A stretch of DNA of 64,000 nt, taken from positions 35,354 to 99,353 of the forward strand of contig JAHBYC010000007.1 in assembly GCA_019636175.1 (NCBI GenBank). Reading direction: 5' to 3'. The number at the start of each line of letters is the position of its first letter. Within the stretch, counting starts at the first letter, position 1. The notes under the pieces were generated by a model. It saw only the letters and a list, made by a program, of their open reading frames with translations. It ran no database searches and was not told the DNA's origin. Source of the stretch: Caulobacter sp. (GTDB taxonomy: Bacteria > Pseudomonadota > Alphaproteobacteria > Caulobacterales > Caulobacteraceae). Shown one piece after another: positions 52,162-60,910 of this stretch. The position numbers and the translations under genes were made by a program.

Positions 52162-52677
52162 CTACCGCGCGATCATCGCCAGCAGACCCGACTGCCCCTT
52201 CACCCGTTCGCCCCGCTGGTTGGTGCTGTCGCCGACGTTCCAGCCGGTCGGGCAGTCGCCGATCAGCCGGTAGCGTCGGGTCTGGCGGTAGCCGCCGTCA
52301 TCGGTGCTGACCGGCCCGGCCGAGCGCTCCGAGACGAAGTCCCGCTCGAGGTCGCCCTTGACCGCCGCCGACGTCACCCAGGTCTCGCCGTTCATGTCGC
52401 AGCGCTGCACCGTGACCCCGTTCGCCGTCACCGCCTGGCCGATCGGCCGGCAGGGGGTCCCGCCGGCCGCGGCCGCCGGGGTCGTCAGCCCCGCGTGGAT
52501 CCGGCTGTCGGCGCAGACCTTGACCGGAACCACCCCGGGCTGGGCGGGAACCACCTCGACCGACCACAGCCTGGGCGGATCGAGCGCCGCCTGGCGGGCC
52601 CGGAAACGCTCTCCGGCCGCCTTGCCGTCACAGGCGGCCAGCAGGACGAGGGGCAGGATCAGGACTGCGGCGCGCAT
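52162..52677 (-). CDS. Hypothetical lipoprotein with several conserved Cys
   Basis: The 171-residue protein has a lipobox LAAC near residue 16 (VLILPLVLLAACDG) and a mature part with Cys at VKVCADS, TPCRPIG, QRCDMNG and GDCPTGW, likely disulfide-bonded. No family is known to me. I used the ATG at 52677. Its upstream region carries two palindromes, a possible operator. Confidence 0.75.
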   Translation of the reverse strand: MRAAVLILPLVLLAACDGKAAGERFRARQAALDPPRLWSVEVVPAQPGVVPVKVCADSRIHAGLTTPAAAAGGTPCRPIGQAVTANGVTVQRCDMNGETWVTSAAVKGDLERDFVSERSAGPVSTDDGGYRQTRRYRLIGDCPTGWNVGDSTNQRGERVKGQSGLLAMIAR

Positions 52678-52714
52678 GGCGGACACTCCAGACTACAGGC
52701 ATAAACCAAATAGA

Positions 52715-52773
52715 CTACGAATGTAGATTATCGTCAACCGCGCCGCCGCCGCCGGCTCAATATGTCTAGACAT
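52715..52773. promoter_or_regulatory. Two small palindromes upstream of the lipoprotein gene
   Basis: CTAC-GAAT-GTAG (52715-52726) and a perfect 12-bp ATGTCTAGACAT (52762-52773) lie 38 and 85 bp from the start codon. The first resembles BlaI/CopY-type operators (TACA-N2-TGTA). No such regulator is in the window; the reading is tentative. Confidence 0.35.
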
Positions 52774-53195
52774 GGACCGCGGCCTCCTTCGCGGCCCGCG
52801 CCGCGAGGCCGTCAGAGGACCAAAGCCTCGCGCCGCCCGATGTAGTCCGGCTGGCTCCCGGACAGGCCCACATTTCCCGCCAGCCGACCCACGCCCGGCC
52901 TACGCTCAAACCCACGCCTCCAGCGGCCCGGCCTACAGCCGAGCCACGGATTTCCCAATCTTTTCAATCACAGCCACGACGCCCGCCCCCTGGCGACCCG
53001 CGCGCCGGGTTATAATGCAGGCCGCTTCGACAACCGCAGGAACCCCCACCCCGCCTTCCCGGCGCAGGCCGGGATCCAGATTCAGCCGCTTGATCCACAG
53101 CTTGTCCCCGAAAGACAGGCGCTCAGGCGGATGGGCCCCGGCCTTCGCCGGGGTGAGCGGAAAGGTGGCTCAATGCGCCAAACGGCGATAGTCCC
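52774..53195. other. Gene-poor stretch before the GT2 gene
   Basis: No gene is seen. It holds another palindromic repeat (GCCTTCCCGGCGCAGGCCGGGA at about 53059 with its partner GGCCTTCGCCGGGGTGAGCGG near 53140-53160), and a stray TATAAT (53011) with nothing coding behind it. Confidence 0.5.
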
Positions 53196-53936
53196 TCAGA
53201 CCTCGTCCACGCCCTGCGGATTGCGCGCCCGGGTGTTGAGCCACATGACGCCCAGCAGGTCGGTGAACGACGCCTTCAGCCGGCCCCAGTTGGTGTATTT
53301 CGAGGCGCCGGTCTCGCGGTGGCGGTGATTGACCGGCTCGAAGGCGATCTCATAGCCCTCGCGCAGCATCAGGGCCGGCAGATAGCGGTGGATGTGGTCG
53401 AAGTAGGGGAGCCGCAGAAAGGCCTCGCGGCGGAAGGCCTTGAGCCCGCAGCCGGTGTCGTTGGCCTGGTCCTTCAGGAGGTTGCGGCGGATGCGGTTGG
53501 CCCAGCGGCTGGCCCAGCGCTTGGCTTCGCTGTCCTGGCGCTTGACCCGTTCGCCGCCGACCATGGCCAGGGTCTCGGGCGCCGCCTTCAGCCGCTCGGC
53601 CAGGCGCGGGGCGTCGGCCGGATCGTTCTGGCCGTCGCCGTCCAGGGTGATGACGATCGATCCCCGGGCGCCCAGCACGCCGCTGCGCACCGCCCGGCTC
53701 TGGCCGCTGTTCTTGCGGTGGGCGAGCACCCGGAGCTGCGGAATCTCCCCCTTCAGGGCGATCAGCCGCTCCAGGGTGTCGTCGCGGCTGGCGTCGTTGA
53801 CGAAGATCATTTCGTAATTGCGATCGCCGAAGGCGGCGGCGATCTCGCGCGCCAGCGCCGGGGCCGCCTCGCCTTCGTCGAAGACGGGAACAACCACGGA
53901 ATAGTCGGGGGCGGCGGTCTGGGCCGATGTGCTCAT
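53196..53936 (-). CDS. Glycosyltransferase family 2 (DPM1/ArnC-like)
   Basis: The 246-residue enzyme has a GT-A fold: VVPVFDEGEAAPALARE, VNDASRDDT, the metal-binding VITLDGDGQNDPADAP, and the acceptor-site DTGCGLKAFRREAFL. No transmembrane helix follows the domain, so it is a soluble dolichol/undecaprenyl-phosphate-mannose-type enzyme. It is divergent from the ArnT-like gene, 71 bp away; together they suggest lipid-linked sugar addition to envelope. Confidence 0.88.
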   Translation of the reverse strand: MSTSAQTAAPDYSVVVPVFDEGEAAPALAREIAAAFGDRNYEMIFVNDASRDDTLERLIALKGEIPQLRVLAHRKNSGQSRAVRSGVLGARGSIVITLDGDGQNDPADAPRLAERLKAAPETLAMVGGERVKRQDSEAKRWASRWANRIRRNLLKDQANDTGCGLKAFRREAFLRLPYFDHIHRYLPALMLREGYEIAFEPVNHRHRETGASKYTNWGRLKASFTDLLGVMWLNTRARNPQGVDEV

Positions 53937-54007
53937 GTCGCTCTATTAGCCGAAATCAGGCCGCAAGGAAGGATTGGCGACGCCTGGATCATGCTATCTA
54001 GCCCCTC

Positions 54008-55759
54008 ATGACGCTCGAATCCCGTCTGGACGCCCTGGCCCGGGGCTGGCGCGGGCCGCTGATCGCGGCCGTGATCGCCTTTGTCGCCGGCCTCCCCGGC
54101 CTCATGGCCATGCCGCCGCTGGATCGCGACGAGTCGCGCTTCGCCCAGGCCACCTCGCAGATGCTGGAAACCGGCGACTACGTCGCCATCAACTTCCAGG
54201 ACCAGCCGCGCGACAAGAAGCCGGTGGGCATCCACTGGATGCAGGCGGTCAGCGTCGCCCTGTTCAGCCATGTCGAGGACCGCGACATCTGGCCCTACCG
54301 CATCCCCTCGCTGCTGGGGGCGATGCTGGCGGCGGCGGCCTGCGCCTGGGGGGCCCGGGTCTGGTTCGGCGAGCGGGCTGGACTGATGGCCGGGGCGATG
54401 TTCGGCGCCAGCTTCCTGCTCTCCACCGAGGCCTTCATCGCCAAGACCGACGCGGTCCTGGCCGGCTGTGTCACCCTGGCAATGGCCGCGCTGGGCCGCA
54501 TCTACGCCGCCTCGCTCGGCGTCGGCGAGGCGGGCTGGCGAACCAGCCTGCTGCTCTGGCTGGGGATCGCCTTCGGCATCCTGGTCAAGGGGCCGGTGAT
54601 CGCCATGGTCGTTCTGCTGACCCTGGCGGCGCTTTGGGCCTGGGATCGCGACGCCCGCTGGATGAAGCATATCGGCTGGGGCTGGGGTCTGGTTCTGGTG
54701 CTGGCGGTCTGCGGCCCCTGGGCCCTGGCCATCACCGTGGCCAGCGACGGCGGCTTCTGGGGCGCGGCGATCGGCGGCGACCTGGCGCCCAAGCTGGTCG
54801 GCGGCCACGAGCGCCACGGCGGGCCGTTCGGCTATCATCTGCTGATCTCGCCGCTGACGCTGTTTCCCTTCTGCGTCCTGTTGCCGGCGGCCCTGATCAG
54901 CGGCTGGAAGCATCGCGCCGAGCCGGGCGTCCGCTTCGCCCTGTGCTGGCTGATCCCCACCTGGCTGGCCTTCGAGATCCTGCCGACCAAGCTGTTCCAC
55001 TACAGCCTGCCGACCCACGCGGCCCTGTTCTGGCTGATGGCCGCGGCGCTGCGCGAGCCCCTGACCCGCTGGGGACGCTATGCCGGCGCCGCCGTGCTGG
55101 CCCTTGGCGCCGGGGTCCTGTCGGTCGCGGCCGCCATGCTGATGGTCCGCTATGGCGATCCCTCGGACCTGACCTGGGCGGCGATCACTACCGGCCTGTT
55201 CGCCCTCAGCGGCGTCACCGCCATCATCCTGATCCTGCGCCGGGCGGCCGCCTCGGGGGTGATTGTCGCCGGCGCCCTGGCTGTGCTGGCCCATGCCGCC
55301 TTCTTCGGCCAGTTCGGCCCGCGACTGGAGCCCTTCTGGCCGGCGCCGCGCATCGCCATGGCCCTGGAGCGCACCGGCCTGGCGCCGAAGGATGGCCGCA
55401 CGCCGGGTCCGGTCGAGGTGGACGGCTACTCCGAGGCCAGCATGGTCTTTACCCTCGGCACCCGCACCGGCGTGGGCGGCCCCGAGGATGCGGTGCGGGC
55501 CCTGGCCGAGGGGCGCCCTGCAATTGTCGAAAAGAAGGAGGAGAAGGCCTTTCTCGCCCTGATGAAGGCGCGCGGCGTGCCGGTCGATCCGGTCACCCGG
55601 CTCAAGGCGCTGAACTACAGTACGGGCAAGGACCTGGACCTGACCTTCTACCGCGGCGTCCCGCGCTCGACCAACCTGGTCAGCCAGCCGGCCGCCGCCA
55701 CCCCCGCCTCCCGCGCCCCGCTGAAGCGCGGACCGGAGAAACAGGACGACATGCCATGA
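54008..55759 (+). CDS. ArnT/PMT-family membrane glycosyltransferase
   Basis: This 583-residue protein is a GT-C fold membrane enzyme, probably transferring sugar from undecaprenyl phosphate to lipid A or proteins. It has the first periplasmic-loop motif PPLDRDESRFAQATSQMLET (catalytic Asp/Glu), QDQPRDKKPVGIHWMQAV, about 11-12 membrane helices, and a C-terminal soluble tail (residues about 470-580) with Lys/Glu. The pairing with the GT2 gene is as in arnC-arnT. The sugar is unknown. Confidence 0.87.
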   Translation: MTLESRLDALARGWRGPLIAAVIAFVAGLPGLMAMPPLDRDESRFAQATSQMLETGDYVAINFQDQPRDKKPVGIHWMQAVSVALFSHVEDRDIWPYRIPSLLGAMLAAAACAWGARVWFGERAGLMAGAMFGASFLLSTEAFIAKTDAVLAGCVTLAMAALGRIYAASLGVGEAGWRTSLLLWLGIAFGILVKGPVIAMVVLLTLAALWAWDRDARWMKHIGWGWGLVLVLAVCGPWALAITVASDGGFWGAAIGGDLAPKLVGGHERHGGPFGYHLLISPLTLFPFCVLLPAALISGWKHRAEPGVRFALCWLIPTWLAFEILPTKLFHYSLPTHAALFWLMAAALREPLTRWGRYAGAAVLALGAGVLSVAAAMLMVRYGDPSDLTWAAITTGLFALSGVTAIILILRRAAASGVIVAGALAVLAHAAFFGQFGPRLEPFWPAPRIAMALERTGLAPKDGRTPGPVEVDGYSEASMVFTLGTRTGVGGPEDAVRALAEGRPAIVEKKEEKAFLALMKARGVPVDPVTRLKALNYSTGKDLDLTFYRGVPRSTNLVSQPAAATPASRAPLKRGPEKQDDMP

Positions 55760-55769
55760 GCCGCTTCCC

Positions 55770-56681
55770 ATGACCCGCTTCATCGAGATCGTCGAGGTTG
55801 GCGCCCGCGACGGCCTGCAGAACGAAAAGGCCATTCTTGAGGTGGCCGAGAAGGTCGAGCTGATCGGCCGGCTGGAGGCCTGCGGCGTCCGCCGCCAGGA
55901 GGTGGTCAGCTTCGTCAATCCGCGCCGCGTGCCGCAGATGGCCGGCGCCGAGGAGATCATGGCCGCCCTGCCCGCCGACAAGGCGCGCTCGCGCATCGGC
56001 CTGGTGCTGAACGAGCGCGGCTGGGACCGCTGCGTCGCCGGCGCCTGCGACGAGGCCAATGTCGTGGTCTGCGCCTCCGACGGTTTCGGCATCCGCAACC
56101 AGGGCGCCTCGGTCGAGCAGCAGCTCGAAACCCTGGCCGCCATCGCCGGCCGCAAGAGCGCCGAGGGCGGCCCGCCGATCACCCTGACCGTCTCCGTCGC
56201 CTTCGGCTGTCCCTTCGATGGCGAGGTCAGCGAGGACCAGGTGGTCTCCATCGCCCGCGCCGGCGCCGCCCTGAACGTCGACGAGATCGCCCTGGCCGAC
56301 ACCATCGGCGCCGCCGACCCCTGGACCGTCCGCCGCCGCGTCGAGGCGGTGCGTTCGGTGGTCGGCGACATTCCCCTGCGCCTGCACTTCCACGACACCC
56401 GCAACACCGGCCTGGCCAACGCCTTCGCCGGCGTCGAGGCGGGGGTGAGCATCCTCGACGCCTCGGTCGGCGGGCTGGGCGGCTGTCCCTTCGCCCCCGC
56501 CGCCACCGGCAACATCGGCACCGAGGACCTGGTCTACATGCTGGAACGGGGCGGCTTCGAGACCGGTCTGGACCTTGGCAAGCTGATCGAGACCGCCGCC
56601 TGGATCGGCCAACGGATTAACAAGACCCCCGCCTCCTCCCTCTCCCGGGCCGGCGTTTTCCCCATGGCCCCGGCCGCCTGA
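55770..56681 (+). CDS. Hydroxymethylglutaryl-CoA lyase
   Basis: HMG-CoA lyase splits HMG-CoA to acetoacetate and acetyl-CoA, in leucine degradation. The 303-residue protein has the TIM-barrel motifs VGARDGLQNEK, FVNPRRVPQMA, VSVAFGCPFDGEV, ALADTIGAADPW, LHFHDTRNTGLANA and the signature GGLGGCPFAPAATGNIGTED, which contains the catalytic-loop Cys. All are intact. It starts 10 bp after the ArnT-like stop, so co-transcription is possible although the pathways differ. Confidence 0.95.
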   Translation: MTRFIEIVEVGARDGLQNEKAILEVAEKVELIGRLEACGVRRQEVVSFVNPRRVPQMAGAEEIMAALPADKARSRIGLVLNERGWDRCVAGACDEANVVVCASDGFGIRNQGASVEQQLETLAAIAGRKSAEGGPPITLTVSVAFGCPFDGEVSEDQVVSIARAGAALNVDEIALADTIGAADPWTVRRRVEAVRSVVGDIPLRLHFHDTRNTGLANAFAGVEAGVSILDASVGGLGGCPFAPAATGNIGTEDLVYMLERGGFETGLDLGKLIETAAWIGQRINKTPASSLSRAGVFPMAPAA

Positions 56682-56819
56682 TGCCGACGCTGTTCATGAT
56701 GATTGCCAGGCCGGCCCTTGCGCGAAAACGTCGCGGCCCCGCCCGGCCAGAGCGCCGCTGAAAGACGGGAAGGCCCCGCAAAACAGGCCGCGGCGGGCCC
56801 TTCCAGGCCGATCACGAAA

Positions 56820-57018
56820 GAGTCATCCCGGCGTTGACTCAACCCGTTAACGGAGTCCCTTGCCCCCGATTCGCAAATCAGCTTAACGATTCTCGCAGGC
56901 GGCCGTTCACCATTAACCAGTCTTAAATCAGCCTGTCGGCAAGTTAACGCGCAGGCAGGGGCGGAGGATTCCGTCCTGTTCGAGACTTTCGAGACCGCCG
57001 TGTGCGGGGAGGGCTTTG
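56820..57018 (+). promoter_or_regulatory. ctrA promoter region with GANTC and TTAA elements
   Basis: No gene lies in this part of the 337-bp gap before ctrA. GANTC (CcrM) sites are at 56820, 56836, 56853, 56868, 56888 and 56967: six in 152 bp. TTAA elements occur at 56847, 56883, 56913, 56923 and 56944; the pair at 56913 and 56923 is close to the CtrA-box layout (TTAA-N7-TTAA, here N6). This fits cell-cycle control of ctrA by CcrM methylation, GcrA and CtrA itself. Confidence 0.7.
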
Positions 57019-57714
<696 letters not shown>

Positions 57715-57737
57715 TCAGGCCCCCTCGCCTCAACGGA

Positions 57738-57770
57738 ACGCCCGCCCTCACCGGCGGGCGTCTTCGTTTT
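57738..57770 (+). terminator. Terminator after ctrA
   Basis: ACGCCCGCC and GGCGGGCGT form a nine-pair stem with a six-base loop, followed by CTTCGTTTT. It lies 23 bp after the ctrA stop and separates it from the peptidase gene. Confidence 0.8.
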
Positions 57771-57851
57771 CGGGCAGCGGGATACCCGGGCCGCGACGCT
57801 TGCACTCCCGGCCGCCCCGTGCCCCCCTGAGCCAAAATCGGGGAGTCGGAC

Positions 57852-60269
57852 ATGACACGGACGATCTGGCTGGTCATCGCCCTGGCGGCGGCCATGCTGT
57901 TGTCGTGGCGCGGAACGGTGACGCCGGCGCCCCTGCCCGCGTCGGCGCCGGCCGAGAACTTTTCGGCCGAGAGGGCCATTGTCGATATCGCCGCCCTGTC
58001 GCGAACCGCCCACCCCGTCGGCTCCCCGGCCAATGCGGTCGTCCGCGATCAGTTGATGGTCCGGATGACAAGCCTCGGCCTGTCGCCGATCGTGCAGGCG
58101 GCGGACGTCCTTTCGGTCTCGGACCGCTATCCGGCCTGGCTGGCCGGGGCGCGGGTGGAGAACCTGATCGGCGTCCTGCCCGGCGTCGACCGAACCCGCC
58201 CGGCCCTGATGCTGATGGCCCACTATGACACCGTGCCTGGCTCTCCCGGCGCGGCCGATGACACGACCGGCGTCGCGGCCATTCTCGAGATCGTCCGCGC
58301 CCTCAAGGTCCGCGGGACGCCGGCCAGGGACGTCATCGTGGTCATCACCGACGGCGAGGAATGGGGCCTGAGCGGCGCGGAAGCCTTCTTCGGCCAGCAT
58401 CCCCTGGCCCGGCGCGTGGGGATGGTGCTGAACATGGAGGCCCGCGGGGGCGGGGGCCGGGCCAACATGTTCGAGACCGGCGCCGACAATGGCGCCCTGA
58501 TCGACCGCTTCCGGGCCACGGCGAAGAAGCCGATCAGCAGCGCCCTGGCCGTCTTCCTCTATGAGCACATGCCCAACGACACCGATTTCTCGGTGGCCAA
58601 GAGGGCGGGCCGGACCGGACTGAACTTCGCCTTCATCGGTCGACAGTTCGACTATCACTCCCCGACCTCGACCCTGGCCAACCTCGATCCCGGCTCGGTG
58701 CAGTCGATGGGCGAGCAGGTGCTGGCCGCCGCGGCCGACCTGGCCTTCTCCCCGACCCTGCCGGGCAAGGCGCCCAGCGCGGTCTACAGCCAGACCTTCG
58801 GGGATTTCGTGCTGAGTTACCCGCCCCTCGTCGGCTGGCTGGTCTGGCTGCTGGCGGGGGGACTGATCGCCCTGGCCGGGTGGCGGGCGCGGCGCGCCGG
58901 GGAGACGCCAGGCTGGCGCGACGGGGTCAAGGGCGGCGCCGGCCTGCTGCTGACCGCCACCCTGGCGGCCTTGATGCTCAATCTGGCGCGGCGGGCGACC
59001 GGGGCGGACTTCGGCTTCATGGAACAGCGCCCGCTGCTGGCGCAGTGGGGCCTGTGGGAAGCCGCGATGGTGCTGCTGGCGGTTGGCGCGACCCTGCTGG
59101 TTCCGGCCATGGTCGCCCTAGGCGGCAAACGGCGCTGGCCGGCCCTGGTCATGCTCCTGGCGGGCGCCGCCTGCAGCCTGTTCGGCGGTTTTGATCCGGT
59201 CGGACTGGGACTGGGCGCCTTCGCGGCGGTTCTGGCCTTTCTCGCCCTTGGCGCGCCGCCGCCCTCCCGTTCCGGCGCCTGGTCCGGCGTTCTGACGCTG
59301 GCCTTCGTCCTGACCGGCGTGGTGCAGCTGCTCGTTCCGCAGGTCGCCTTCCTGCTGGCCTGGCCCCTCGTCCTGGCGGCGCTGGCCGCGGCGGCGACCC
59401 GTCTGGCGACCGACGGCCGCCCGACCCCCGTCCTGGCTATGGCCGGCGCGGTCGTCTGTGGATGGCTGGGGGTCTATTATCATGTCACGGCCCAGGGGCT
59501 CGACCTTCCCGCCCTGCTAGGCCTGTTCCCGATGCTGGCGATCACCGCCCTCTGGCCCCTGGCGCAGCCCGCCGGCGGACGCGGACCAGAGGCCGGCCTG
59601 GGTCACGGCCTGGCCGGACTGCTGATCGTCGCCGGCGGCGCCCTGACCCTGGTCGTCGGCGGCGCATCCCCCTGGAGCCCGCGCTACCCGCAGGCCGTCA
59701 GCCTGACCCACGTCCATGACACCCACGCGGGGAAGGCTTGGCTGACGACCCCCGATCTCAACCCCTGGAGCGAGACAGCGCTGCGCCAGGGCGACAGGGA
59801 CGACTCGCGGATCAGCGCCGCCAGCCTGCCGCCTTTCGCCGACCGGCCGATCCCCGTGGCGCCGACCAGGGTCGTTCCCGTGGCGGCCCCGACCCTGACC
59901 AGCCGGATCGAACCGGACGGCCGGGTCACCGTGGTGCTGTTGAGACCGCCCGGCGCGCGCATCGCCCGCCTCAACATCAAGACCACGGCCGCCGTGACCG
60001 ATGTGACGGTGCAGGGCCTGCCGGCCAAGGGCTGGCTGGCAAAAGCGGGAGACCTGAATCACCTTCGCTGGGCGGGCCCGGATGGCCCGATCACCCTGTC
60101 CTTCAAGCCGGTCAAGCCCGACAACGGCGCGGCCGAAATCGACTACGCCAGCCTGCTGGAAGCCTGGCCCGACGCCGCCGCTCCCGTTCCCCAACTGCCC
60201 GACAACGCAATGGCCTGGGGTCTCAGCGGCGCGACCGTGGTCACCGGCAAGGCGGTCGTCCGCTGGTAG
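57852..60269 (+). CDS. M28-family membrane aminopeptidase
   Basis: The 805-residue protein has a signal anchor, then the M28 metalloprotease domain: AHYDTVPGSPGAADDTTGVA (metal His and Asp), DGEEWGLSGAEAF (Glu pair), NMEARG and QFDYHSPTSTLANL (His). After residue about 310 it has eight or nine membrane helices and a C-terminal soluble domain from about 640. This plan matches the Fxna/ER-type bacterial M28 proteins. Substrate is unknown; it likely acts in periplasm or cell surface. Confidence 0.9.
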   Translation: MTRTIWLVIALAAAMLLSWRGTVTPAPLPASAPAENFSAERAIVDIAALSRTAHPVGSPANAVVRDQLMVRMTSLGLSPIVQAADVLSVSDRYPAWLAGARVENLIGVLPGVDRTRPALMLMAHYDTVPGSPGAADDTTGVAAILEIVRALKVRGTPARDVIVVITDGEEWGLSGAEAFFGQHPLARRVGMVLNMEARGGGGRANMFETGADNGALIDRFRATAKKPISSALAVFLYEHMPNDTDFSVAKRAGRTGLNFAFIGRQFDYHSPTSTLANLDPGSVQSMGEQVLAAAADLAFSPTLPGKAPSAVYSQTFGDFVLSYPPLVGWLVWLLAGGLIALAGWRARRAGETPGWRDGVKGGAGLLLTATLAALMLNLARRATGADFGFMEQRPLLAQWGLWEAAMVLLAVGATLLVPAMVALGGKRRWPALVMLLAGAACSLFGGFDPVGLGLGAFAAVLAFLALGAPPPSRSGAWSGVLTLAFVLTGVVQLLVPQVAFLLAWPLVLAALAAAATRLATDGRPTPVLAMAGAVVCGWLGVYYHVTAQGLDLPALLGLFPMLAITALWPLAQPAGGRGPEAGLGHGLAGLLIVAGGALTLVVGGASPWSPRYPQAVSLTHVHDTHAGKAWLTTPDLNPWSETALRQGDRDDSRISAASLPPFADRPIPVAPTRVVPVAAPTLTSRIEPDGRVTVVLLRPPGARIARLNIKTTAAVTDVTVQGLPAKGWLAKAGDLNHLRWAGPDGPITLSFKPVKPDNGAAEIDYASLLEAWPDAAAPVPQLPDNAMAWGLSGATVVTGKAVVRW

Positions 60270-60352
60270 CCCGGGACCGCCGCCGGCCATCGTCAAGCGC
60301 GGCGGAGGTTGCTATGAGCCCGGCCCGAACCTGAGTTGCAGGAGCCTTCGCC

Positions 60353-60709
60353 ATGTCCGACGCCGCCGTCACCGTCTACCACAACCCCGCCTGCGGGACC
60401 TCCCGCAAGACCCTCGAGCTGCTGCGCGATCGCGGCGTCGAACCGGCCGTGGTCGAGTATCTCAAGCAAGGTTGGACCCGGCCCCAGCTGGAGGACATCC
60501 TGGCCCGCATGAACGCCTCGGCCCATGACATCCTGCGGGTGCGCGGCACCCGGGCCGAGGAGCTGGGCCTGACCGATCCGGCGACCCCGCAGGACACCCT
60601 GCTGGCGGCGATGGTCGAGGATCCCGCCCTGGTCAATCGCCCGATCGTCGTCACCCCCAGGGGCGCCGCGCTTTGCCGCCCGCAGGACAGGGTTCTCGAC
60701 CTGCTCTAG
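60353..60709 (+). CDS. arsC: Arsenate reductase (glutaredoxin-type)
   Basis: The 118-residue protein is ArsC-like: VTVYHNPACGTSRKTLELL with the catalytic Cys14 and the CX-Arg pattern, LKQGWTRPQLEDIL, and the C-terminal RPIVVTPRGAALCRPQDRVL with the Arg cluster that binds arsenate. It is a thioredoxin-fold reductase that uses glutaredoxin. No arsR or arsB lies next to it, so it may instead be a related YffB/Spx-like enzyme. Confidence 0.87.
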   Translation: MSDAAVTVYHNPACGTSRKTLELLRDRGVEPAVVEYLKQGWTRPQLEDILARMNASAHDILRVRGTRAEELGLTDPATPQDTLLAAMVEDPALVNRPIVVTPRGAALCRPQDRVLDLL

Positions 60710-60739
60710 CGAGGGTTGAAACCGGTCGCAGGGGCGCGA

Positions 60740-60754
60740 TTTTGTTAACCAAAA
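60740..60754. promoter_or_regulatory. GTTAACC-centred near-palindrome upstream of the M23 peptidase gene
   Basis: TTTTGTTAACCAAAA contains a TTAACC half-site of the CtrA type and a central palindrome GTTAAC. It lies about 160 bp before the M23 gene. Control by CtrA is a guess from one half-site. Confidence 0.3.
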
Positions 60755-60910
60755 CTGTGACAAATGGTGCAAAGCACTGAATATTGCTTGCCTTTCCGGG
60801 GCGGTCCCGGGCAAGAAATGGCCCACATGTTGCTGGGGGGCGTCCCAGCCGTATCATTCTGAAGCGACGATCCCTGGCCTGGTTCCGGATCGTCCGCGAC
60901 GGGGGAACCA

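Noticed and set aside
53011-53016. A perfect TATAAT box
   Set aside because: No matching -35 element and no gene downstream in this direction within several hundred bases.
53933-56521. An 862-codon minus-strand frame opposite the ArnT-like and HMG-CoA lyase genes
   Set aside because: Antisense to two genes with clear catalytic motifs; no homologous blocks in the translation.
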